64,000 nucleotides of DNA from Parvibaculum sp. (lineage in GTDB: Bacteria; Pseudomonadota; Alphaproteobacteria; Parvibaculales; Parvibaculaceae). The DNA lies in contig JAUSMV010000030.1 in NCBI GenBank assembly GCA_030645235.1, positions 1,484,988-1,548,987 on the forward strand, in the 5' to 3' direction. The notes under the pieces were generated by a model that worked only from the letters and a program-made list of their open reading frames with translations, was not told where the DNA came from and did not search any database. Below, in pieces: positions 34,740 through 42,171 of the stretch (position 1 is its first letter; the number at the start of each line of letters is the position of its first letter). The translations under genes were made by a program, and so were the position numbers.

Positions 34740-36149
34740 TCACGCCTTTAACGGAAACGGGCTGTCGGCTTCAATGGCCTCGCGCGGCCAGGTGACGGTG
34801 ACTTGCGCCCCTGCCTTGCCGTCCTGACGATTAGCAATCTCCACTTTGGCTTTGGTGCGTTCAAGGAGTGTCTTGGCGATGAAAAAACCAAGGCCCATAC
34901 CTTCATGCTCCCCTTCGGTGTCGGTATCGGCGCCAGTGCCGCGTGCCAGAGAACGGGGCCGTGTCGTCACATAGGGCTCACCAAGCTTTTCGATCACGTC
35001 CGGCGCAAAACCCGGACCATCATCGATGATCGAGAGCATAATTTTACCCGACGTATAGACGACAATCAGCGCCACCTCGCTCTTAGCAAAGTCCGCCGCA
35101 TTTTCGATGAAGTTTCCTAAGCCATAAAGTATTTCAGGACGCCGCCAAATTTCTGGCTCAACTGCATCCTGCTCTCCGGCCAAAATCGAAACCGAAAAAT
35201 GTACATCAAGATCGCGATGCGGGTTGATGACTTCATCAAGCAGCACATGAAGGGGCAAGCGCGAATAAAGCGCATCCTCGCCCTTGGGTTCGCGTGACAG
35301 ACGGCCTAGAATTTCTTTGCAGCGTTCAGCCTGGCTCGCCAGCAACACGAGATCTTCCTGCATTTCTTCCGGCGTGAGACCACCGCGCAAAAGCTCTTTG
35401 GCGACTAAGGCGATGGTGCCGAGCGGTGTGCCAAGTTCGTGAGCGGCGGCGGCGGCAAGACCATCTAATGCGGAGAGACGTTGCGCGCGGGCGAGCACAA
35501 ACTGCGTCGCTGACAAAGCCGCCGACATGCGTTTTGATTCTTGCGAAATCCGCCACGCATAGGCGGCCATGAAACCAAGACCCAGTGAGATCGCCACCCA
35601 ATTGCCGACGAGATAGAGATCCGGCACGACGAAATGCTCGTCCGGCTTCCATGGCAGCGGCATATGAAAAAAAGCAAGCGACGTCACATAAATAAGTGAG
35701 AGAATCAGAAGCGCGATGGTGGAGCGCAGAGACAATGTTGTCGCTGAAATTGTTACCGGTGCCATAAACAAAAGCGCGAAGGGATTTTGCAATCCGCCGG
35801 TGAGAAACAACAAGACGGCAAGCTGCGCCAAGTCGATAGCAAAATAAACCGCTGCTTGCCAATCAGGCAGGCGAATTGTCTTTCGATAGCGCAATGTCAG
35901 AAAAATATTGAGGCCAGCGGAGGCAAGGATCGCGAGCAGGCAAAGACCAAGCGGGAGCGGAAATTCGAGCCAGAAGGTGACAAGCAGAACGGCAACGAGC
36001 TGACCGACAATAGCGAGCCAACGCAACAACACCAGTGTTTGCAGCCGCACGCGACCACTTTCCACCTGCCCCAGCCGCATTTCAGGACTGAGCAGGCGAC
36101 GGCGCACCCAACGCATGCCGCCTGCATCATTGTCTTCAACAACGGTCAT
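34740..36149 (-). CDS. regB: Redox sensor histidine kinase RegB/PrrB/ActS
   Basis: A 469-residue membrane kinase. Six hydrophobic segments occupy about residues 40-200. The ubiquinone-binding signature GGLQNPF is at 118-124. The phospho-acceptor is His237 in AAAAHELGTPLGTI, and the redox-active cysteine of the family is present as Cys277 (SQAERCKEIL). The ATPase domain follows with N-box NFIENAADFA, DDGPGFAP and GMGLGFFIAKTLLERT. All known sensor residues are therefore intact. regA lies downstream on the same strand. Confidence 0.94.
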   Translation of the reverse strand: MTVVEDNDAGGMRWVRRRLLSPEMRLGQVESGRVRLQTLVLLRWLAIVGQLVAVLLVTFWLEFPLPLGLCLLAILASAGLNIFLTLRYRKTIRLPDWQAAVYFAIDLAQLAVLLFLTGGLQNPFALLFMAPVTISATTLSLRSTIALLILSLIYVTSLAFFHMPLPWKPDEHFVVPDLYLVGNWVAISLGLGFMAAYAWRISQESKRMSAALSATQFVLARAQRLSALDGLAAAAAHELGTPLGTIALVAKELLRGGLTPEEMQEDLVLLASQAERCKEILGRLSREPKGEDALYSRLPLHVLLDEVINPHRDLDVHFSVSILAGEQDAVEPEIWRRPEILYGLGNFIENAADFAKSEVALIVVYTSGKIMLSIIDDGPGFAPDVIEKLGEPYVTTRPRSLARGTGADTDTEGEHEGMGLGFFIAKTLLERTKAKVEIANRQDGKAGAQVTVTWPREAIEADSPFPLKA

Positions 36150-36247
36150 ACTTCCCTCTCCCTCACCTCTCGCAGGTATGAGTGTAGCGCGGATCGGGCC
36201 TCTGTCAGGACTTTAGATTTTGCCTAAGCGGAATTTAGCGATAGCGG

Positions 36248-37465
36248 TCAGAGATTGGACGGCCAACCTCTGAGGGTGCGCGTCTCGCCAATGGCCATGA
36301 TCCAGACATCACTGTCAGCATAGCCCTGCTCGGCACCGGCCTTCAAAAACCGCGCAGGCGGCTCGAAGGGTGGCTCGACAGTGAGAAGTACCGTGCCCCA
36401 ATGCATACCGACAACGCGTGACGCTCTGAGATCAAGCGCCATTTGCACCGCTTCTTCCGGATTGGCGTGGCTCGCCTTCATCATGGCACGCGGCTCATAA
36501 GCGCCGATGCCGAGAAGCGCTGTATCAAAGGGTCCGTATTGCTCGCCGATTTCTTTGAACACCGGACCATAGCCACTGTCGCCGCCGAAAAAAAGTTTGT
36601 GGTGATCGCTGGTGAAACTATAGCCCGCCCAAAGCGTGCGGTTTGTATCAAAGCCCGAGCGGCGCGACCAATGGACGACCGGCAGCGCCATGATAGTGAC
36701 ACCGTTGACTTCATGGGTCTCATGCCAGTCAAGCTCGATGACATTGGTAAAACCACGCTCGCGAAAGAATCCACCAAGCTTCAGCGGCACGATGACGGTC
36801 ATATCCGTTTTATGCGTGAGCTTCGCCAGCGCTTTTTCATCCAGGTGATCATAGTGATTGTGGCTGACGACCAGCACGTCAATATGCGGCAGAGCCGACA
36901 TGGGTACACCGCATTTGACGAAGCGTTTGGGTCCGAAATTTTTGGGACCCGCATTGGCGGTCAGATAAGGGTCCGTCAGAATGTTCAATCCGTTCATTCG
37001 GATGAGAAAGGCGGCATGACCGAGCCATGTCAGAAAATCATCCGTATCCTGCACATGTTCCTTAAGTGAACGCGTCGCGACGTCACGCGGCAAGACATGA
37101 CCGTCCGGTATATCGACCTTTCGTGAGCCGCGTTTCAGCATTTCCAGAAAGAAGGGACCAGCATGTTTCATGCGGCCCAATGAACGACGCGGGCTCCCTC
37201 GCGGATTGCGGAAGGTGCCGTCCGACATGTGATGCCAGGGCTTGCCACCCTGATCGTCAAAGGCGGTACCTGCCATGAGGCGATGATCGTCATGGGGCAC
37301 ATCATGCGCCTCAGGTCCGTCAGCGCCGACAACTTTGGCGCTGGCGCTATGAAGCCTGTTCTTGAGCTTGGATGATTTGATGCGCGCTTTCAGGCGCGCC
37401 GTTCTGCCGTCCGGCTTTTCGCCGCCGAGAATGAGATCGTCCGTTGGATTATCCGGTATTGCCAT
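36248..37465 (-). CDS. MBL-fold metallo-hydrolase (NAPE-PLD/UlaG-like)
   Basis: A 405-residue metallo-beta-lactamase-fold enzyme. The metal motif is VVSHNHYDHLD, preceded by DDFLTWLGHAAFLIRMNG and NILTDPYLT; further ligands lie at LPVVHWSRRS and FGGDSGYGP. This layout matches the N-acyl-phosphatidylethanolamine phospholipase D-like group. About 95 basic and polar residues precede the catalytic domain. No signal peptide is evident. The substrate is unknown. Confidence 0.84.
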   Translation of the reverse strand: MAIPDNPTDDLILGGEKPDGRTARLKARIKSSKLKNRLHSASAKVVGADGPEAHDVPHDDHRLMAGTAFDDQGGKPWHHMSDGTFRNPRGSPRRSLGRMKHAGPFFLEMLKRGSRKVDIPDGHVLPRDVATRSLKEHVQDTDDFLTWLGHAAFLIRMNGLNILTDPYLTANAGPKNFGPKRFVKCGVPMSALPHIDVLVVSHNHYDHLDEKALAKLTHKTDMTVIVPLKLGGFFRERGFTNVIELDWHETHEVNGVTIMALPVVHWSRRSGFDTNRTLWAGYSFTSDHHKLFFGGDSGYGPVFKEIGEQYGPFDTALLGIGAYEPRAMMKASHANPEEAVQMALDLRASRVVGMHWGTVLLTVEPPFEPPARFLKAGAEQGYADSDVWIMAIGETRTLRGWPSNL

Positions 37466-37538
37466 GGCCTAACGAATATAGGCAGGCGCAGAGCAATCGA
37501 AAAGGGGTCTCTTGCCACAAGGCATTAGTGATAAGTGC

Positions 37539-38168
37539 TCAGGCACCTGCATCACGCAACATTTGCGCAATTTCATCAAAATTGCGCTCCTCCGCCTCAT
37601 CAAGAGCCGTACGTCCGGTAATGTCCGTATCGGTTAAATCAACATTATGCGCGAGCAATTGCTGAACAATAGCGGCACGTCGCCCGCGTACCGCGATGAA
37701 GAGCGGGCTGTCGCCATTATCAGCAATGAGATCGGGGTTTGCTTTGGCATCAAGCAAAATAGCGGTGATCATCGCATTGCCCGATTGCGCGGCGGCTGAC
37801 AACGCTGTGCGGCCATCACGCGCCTTGCGATTGGGGTTAGCCCCCTGCTCCAGCAGAAACCGCACAGCGTCGGCTTGATTATTGGCCGCCGCCACAATGA
37901 TCGCAGGGACATATTCAACGCCGCCATCGTCCACGGGGATGCCACGCATCAGCGCATTGCGTATGCCCGCGATATTGCCAGTCCTCGCGGCTTCAACCAG
38001 CGAGTTATCAGGCAGTCTCATATTCTGACCAGGGAAAATTTCGTCGCCGAGTGCCCATACGGGCCCGGTACCGCCCCAAACCAGCATGAATGTCAGCGCC
38101 ACGGCAGACATCATCGCCTTTAAGCGCACTGCGCCTGCTTCTTTTGCCCGTGTCACTTGGTCACTCAT
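37539..38168 (-). CDS. Secreted ankyrin-repeat protein
   Basis: About 209 residues. After a hydrophobic segment (MMSAVALTFMLVWGGTGPVWALG) that acts as a signal sequence or anchor, there are four ankyrin-type repeats: NSLVEAARTGNIAGIRNALMRG, EYVPAIIVAAANNQADAVRFLLEQGAN, DGRTALSAAAQSG and NGDSPLFIAVRGRRAAIVQQLLAHN. They imply a protein-binding role in the periplasm. It is divergent from the SCO gene; the partner is unknown. Confidence 0.82.
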   Translation of the reverse strand: MSDQVTRAKEAGAVRLKAMMSAVALTFMLVWGGTGPVWALGDEIFPGQNMRLPDNSLVEAARTGNIAGIRNALMRGIPVDDGGVEYVPAIIVAAANNQADAVRFLLEQGANPNRKARDGRTALSAAAQSGNAMITAILLDAKANPDLIADNGDSPLFIAVRGRRAAIVQQLLAHNVDLTDTDITGRTALDEAEERNFDEIAQMLRDAGA

Positions 38169-38275
38169 CACTCGCCCTTTAGTCTAGTATTCTGTCTTGG
38201 TACGCCACGCCGCATCTTGCAGGATGTTATCCTATAGAACTCTTGTGGCAAAAAATTGCCCGAAACGAGGACATG

Positions 38276-38902
38276 ATGACACGCTACAACCCGCTGATCC
38301 TTGCCGCCGCTCTTGTGATTGCACTGATTGCCGGTGTCCTTTTGTGGCGGGCGGGCTCTGAACCGGTGACGGCAGGGTCTTCAGGCGAGGCAAGCAGCAG
38401 CGCGCAAGGTACGGGCATCGCCACGATCGGCGGACCTTTCACACTCACGGATGAGACCGGCCACGAGGTTACCGACGCTGATTTTACCGGCAAGTATATG
38501 CTGATCTATTTCGGTTTTACCTCCTGCCCCGATGTCTGTCCGACCGAGCTTCAGGCCATGACAACCGCCATCGATGCGCTGGGCGCGGCAGGCGACAATA
38601 TCCAGCCGGTCCTGGTTTCGGTTGATCCCGAACGCGACACGCCCGAAGTCCTTGCGCCTTACGTCAAGCAATTCAGCCCGCGCCTTAAAGGTCTCACCGG
38701 CACGCCCGACCAATTGGCCGCCGTCGCAAAGGAATACAAAGTCTTTTACGAGAAAGTCAAAGACGAGACGTCGAGCGATGACTACACGATGGACCATTCC
38801 TCCGTCGTCTATCTCATGGGTCCCGACGGCAAGTTTTTGACGTTTTTCGGCCCCGGCACAACGCCTGACAAAATGGCCGAAAAGATCAAAAGCCTGATGT
38901 GA
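38276..38902 (+). CDS. SCO1/SenC/PrrC-family copper chaperone
   Basis: A 208-residue membrane-anchored thioredoxin-fold protein. An N-terminal anchor helix (LILAAALVIALIAGVLLW) precedes the domain. The copper and redox site is FTSCPDVCPTEL (CxxxC), and the third ligand is the His of TMDHSSVVYL. In the family it loads copper into cytochrome c oxidase CuA. In Rhodobacter the homologue (PrrC/SenC) lies within the reg cluster; here it is about 2 kb from regB. The second of two adjacent ATGs has the better spacing to CGAGG. Confidence 0.92.
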   Translation: MTRYNPLILAAALVIALIAGVLLWRAGSEPVTAGSSGEASSSAQGTGIATIGGPFTLTDETGHEVTDADFTGKYMLIYFGFTSCPDVCPTELQAMTTAIDALGAAGDNIQPVLVSVDPERDTPEVLAPYVKQFSPRLKGLTGTPDQLAAVAKEYKVFYEKVKDETSSDDYTMDHSSVVYLMGPDGKFLTFFGPGTTPDKMAEKIKSLM

Positions 38903-38923
38903 GGTGCGAAAACGCGTCGCGCT

Positions 38924-38951
38924 TGACGGACGGACGCGTCGCCTCTAGTTT
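38924..38951 (+). promoter_or_regulatory. Promoter of the leu leader transcript
   Basis: TTGACG (38924-38929), 16-bp spacer, TAGTTT (38946-38951). The expected start falls at about the A of the leader ATG (38958), which would make the leader ORF leaderless. No Shine-Dalgarno sequence is present before that ATG. Confidence 0.5.
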
Positions 38952-38957
38952 CGTCTT

Positions 38958-39050
38958 ATGGATCATCAGACTGCATATGCCGCGCCGCGCGCCGCTCTGC
39001 TAAAGCTCAAACTGGCCCTTGGGCTAGAGCTTACGCTTCTTCGTGCCTGA
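38958..39050 (+). CDS. leuL: Leucine-rich leader peptide of leuA (attenuator)
   Basis: A 30-codon ORF encodes a peptide in which nine of residues 14-28 are leucine (LLKLKLALGLELTLL), using CTG, CTA, CTC and CTT. It ends about 265 bp upstream of leuA. Such a run is the hallmark of ribosome-mediated attenuation by charged tRNA-Leu. A hairpin CTTCGT/ACGAAG overlaps its end (about 39038-39055). A downstream attenuator is not certain: the best candidate is GGGCATG pairing with CATGGCCC before the T-run at 39183. Confidence 0.8.
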   Translation: MDHQTAYAAPRAALLKLKLALGLELTLLRA

Positions 39051-39315
39051 ACGAAGCCCCTGATCCGCTACCCTCTTCCTTTTCTCGTCCTTGACCGAAG
39101 CCCCGAAAACCCTCTATGGGCATGAGGCGCACACGTCCGAAATGACCTTAAAATGACCGCAAACTTCAACATGGCCCCGACCTTTTTGCTGACCCACTTC
39201 GGGATCAGCGGGCGACTTAAACCCGACTGCCGGACCTTGCGCCCGTGGCAGTCCGGCCGTCGCGTGTTTGGACAACACGTCTCCGCCACATATTTTTGAA
39301 ATTCTGGAGACCATC

Positions 39316-41004
39316 ATGTTGAAGACACCCTCAAGCAAATACCGTGCGTTCCCGCCCATCAATCTGCCGGACCGCCAATGGCCCAATAAAGTGCTGACCG
39401 CGCCGCCGATCTGGATGAGCACCGATCTGCGCGACGGCAACCAGTCGCTGTTTGAACCCATGAATGCGGACCGCAAGCTGCGCATGTGGGATCTGCTCAT
39501 CAAAATCGGCTTCAAAGAAATCGAAGCGGGATTCCCGTCCGCCTCGCAAACCGACTTTGATTTCATCCGCAAGCTCATCGAAGAGGATCGTATCCCGAAC
39601 GGTGTGCGCCTTGAGGTGCTGACGCAGGCGCGCGATGAACTCATCAAACGCACGATGGAGAGCCTCGTCGGTGCCAAAAGCGCCATCGTGCACCTCTATA
39701 ATGCGACCGCGCCCAATTTCCGCGAGACCGTTTTCGGCCTCGGCAAGCAGGGCGTCAAATCCATCGCAACGGAAAGCGCGAAGCTCATCAAAGAAATCGC
39801 GGCGACACAACCCAAAACCGAGTGGCGCTTTCAGTACAGCCCTGAAGTGTTCTCGGGCACCGAACTCGACTTTGCCAAGGAAGTCGTTGATGCGGTCAGT
39901 GAAATCTGGGACGCGCGGCCTGACAATAAGATGATCGTCAATCTGCCCGCGACGGTGGAAATGGCTTCGCCCAATGTCTATGCCGATCAGATCGAATGGA
40001 TGCACCGGAACCTCAAACGCCGCGACGGCATCATCCTGTCGCTGCATCCCCATAATGACCGCGGCACCGCCGTGGCCGCCGCCGAGCTTGGCTTCATGGC
40101 CGGTGCGGACCGCATTGAAGGCTGCCTGCTGTCAAACGGCGAGCGCACGGGCAATGTTGATCTCGTGACGCTGGCGCTCAATCTCTATTCGCAGGGCGTG
40201 GACCCCGGTCTCGACTTCTCGCAGATCAATGAGATGGCACGCACGGTTGAATATTGCACGCAACTGCCCACCCATCCGCGCCACCCCTATGTGGGCGATC
40301 TCGTGTTCACGGCTTTTTCAGGCTCGCATCAGGACGCGATCAAGAAGGGTCTCGCCGCACGCAAAGAGGGCGACATCTGGGAAGTGCCTTATCTGCCGCT
40401 TGATCCCGCTGATTTGGGCCGGACCTATGAAAGCATCATCCGCGTCAACAGCCAGTCAGGCAAAGGGGGGATTTCCTATCTTCTCGAAGCCGAATACGGG
40501 CTCGTGTTGCCGCGCCGGCTCCAGGTCGAGTTCTCGTCTGCTGTTCAGAAGGTAACAGATGACACAGGCAAAGAAGTCTCGGCTGCCGACATCTGGTCGA
40601 TCTTCGAGGCGGAATATCTCAAATCCGTGACGCCGCTCGAATATGTCGGCCACACGCTCTTTGATGAAGCGGGCAAGCAGGGCGTGAAGCTCCGCATACG
40701 GCGCTTTGGCAAAGATGAGGAACTGACAGGTCTCGGCAATGGTCCCATTGACGCTTTTATGAAGGCGCTCAATGTGCCCGTGCAGGTCCGCCATTATGAC
40801 GAACATTCGCTCGGTTCCGGCGCAGACGCACGCGCCGTCGCCTTTGTCGAGGTGGCTGAAACCGGTCAGGCCGGCGACGTCTATGGTGTCGGCATTGATC
40901 CCAATATCATCACGGCCTCCTTCAAGGCTGTGATCAGTGCGGCCAACCGTGCAGCACGGCGCCATTCATCCGCCGAGCAGCAGACGCTTTACAAGGGCGC
41001 GTAA
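39316..41004 (+). CDS. leuA: 2-Isopropylmalate synthase LeuA (long form)
   Basis: The first committed enzyme of leucine synthesis, 562 residues. This is the yeast/actinobacterial-like long class ([17 protein letters not shown] at the N-terminus). [13 protein letters not shown] carries the metal-binding Asp, [19 protein letters not shown] the His pair and [15 protein letters not shown] the substrate loop. A C-terminal regulatory domain (about 430-560) probably gives leucine feedback inhibition. The ATG at 39316 follows CTGGAGACC; an in-frame ATG 48 bases upstream lacks such a site. A Leu-rich leader peptide precedes it. Confidence 0.95.
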   Translation: MLKTPSSKYRAFPPINLPDRQWPNKVLTAPPIWMSTDLRDGNQSLFEPMNADRKLRMWDLLIKIGFKEIEAGFPSASQTDFDFIRKLIEEDRIPNGVRLEVLTQARDELIKRTMESLVGAKSAIVHLYNATAPNFRETVFGLGKQGVKSIATESAKLIKEIAATQPKTEWRFQYSPEVFSGTELDFAKEVVDAVSEIWDARPDNKMIVNLPATVEMASPNVYADQIEWMHRNLKRRDGIILSLHPHNDRGTAVAAAELGFMAGADRIEGCLLSNGERTGNVDLVTLALNLYSQGVDPGLDFSQINEMARTVEYCTQLPTHPRHPYVGDLVFTAFSGSHQDAIKKGLAARKEGDIWEVPYLPLDPADLGRTYESIIRVNSQSGKGGISYLLEAEYGLVLPRRLQVEFSSAVQKVTDDTGKEVSAADIWSIFEAEYLKSVTPLEYVGHTLFDEAGKQGVKLRIRRFGKDEELTGLGNGPIDAFMKALNVPVQVRHYDEHSLGSGADARAVAFVEVAETGQAGDVYGVGIDPNIITASFKAVISAANRAARRHSSAEQQTLYKGA

Positions 41005-41031
41005 CCACCGGTTGCAAACCAACCCTCACAA

Positions 41032-41066
41032 GGGCCGGAGCGGGAAACCTCTCCGGCCCTTATTTT
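41032..41066 (+). terminator. Terminator of leuA
   Basis: GGGCCGGAG pairs with CTCCGGCCC around a 10-nt loop, followed by TTATTTT. Confidence 0.92.
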
Positions 41067-41325
41067 ACAGGCATCGGATCGTTTGGGGGATCGCTTGGTG
41101 TCGTCCGAGACACAGATCAAATATTCTTCATCCCCACCCTTCAACACCCCCTTTGCGCGCCCCAAATCGTGTCATGCTTCACGCGTGATTCGAGCCTCTG
41201 ACCGGAAGGGCCGAACCTTTCTGAAAGTCTTGAAACGCGACAATATCGGGGCGGCATGTTTGCTAGGCATGCTTCGCCGGTGCTGATGGTGATGTGCAGA
41301 TTTCTCGTCCGGAAAGTTCGCTCCC

Positions 41326-42168
41326 ATGCCCAAACAGGCCCCCCTTCCCAAACAGGCAAAGCTGCTCAAAGCTAAGCTCTCCGCCAAAAAGCACGCCCAT
41401 TTGCATATTGATTATCTGGACATTGACGGCCGCAAGGTACCGGTGACGGCGCTGCATAATCCGCGTGCGCGCCGCATCATCGTGCGCGTCGATCTCGCCG
41501 CCGGTTCGGTGCAGGTAACGTCGCCCACGAAACGTGCCATGGGGCAGGCGCTCGCCTTTGCCCGTGAGCAGAGCCAGTGGATTGCCGAGCGGCTTGAGCA
41601 TGTGCCCGCACCTGTGCCTTTCATCGCCGGTGCGCATATTCCTTACCGGGGCCGCGAGCATCTGATCCGCCATGTCTCGCGCCAAATGGCAGCGGCGGCG
41701 GGCCAAGGTCCGGTCTGGCGGCGCGGCTCTTCGGAGACGGGTGGTATGCCTGAAATTTGTGTCTCGGGTGACCCAAGCTTTGTTGAGCGCCGCATCACCG
41801 ACTGGCTTAAAGGCAAGGCGCGCGAAGAATTGAACGAACGCGCACTTGCCTATGCTGATGATTTTGACGTGCGGCCCGCGCGCATCACCATGCGTGATCA
41901 GACAAGCCGCTGGGGCTCCTGCTCGCCTTCGCGCGCGTTGTCATTTTCGTGGCGTCTCATCATGTCGCCGCCGCATGTGCTCGATTATGTCGCCGCCCAT
42001 GAAGTCGCGCATCTGCGCCATATGAACCATGGCCGTCACTTTTGGGCGCTCGTCGGCAAGGCTCTGCCTAATTACGAAAGCGCCAAACGCTGGCTCGAAA
42101 TTAACGGGCCGGGCTTACACCGCTATGGCGCAAATCCCTTTGGCGGCATGGATGATGAGGCAGACTGA
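41326..42168 (+). CDS. YgjP-like M48-type metallopeptidase (DUF45)
   Basis: A 280-residue protein of the YgjP/WLM-type metallopeptidase family. The zinc site is VAAHEVAHLRHMNHGRHFW (HExxH plus downstream His), preceded by the family motif RITMRDQTSRWGSCSPSRALSFSWRLI. The N-terminus is basic (LPKQAKLLKAKLSAKK). It is cytoplasmic by the absence of any signal. The biological substrate is unknown. It is convergent with the PBP1A gene, whose stop lies 4 bp away. Confidence 0.88.
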   Translation: MPKQAPLPKQAKLLKAKLSAKKHAHLHIDYLDIDGRKVPVTALHNPRARRIIVRVDLAAGSVQVTSPTKRAMGQALAFAREQSQWIAERLEHVPAPVPFIAGAHIPYRGREHLIRHVSRQMAAAAGQGPVWRRGSSETGGMPEICVSGDPSFVERRITDWLKGKAREELNERALAYADDFDVRPARITMRDQTSRWGSCSPSRALSFSWRLIMSPPHVLDYVAAHEVAHLRHMNHGRHFWALVGKALPNYESAKRWLEINGPGLHRYGANPFGGMDDEAD

Positions 42169-42171
42169 ACT

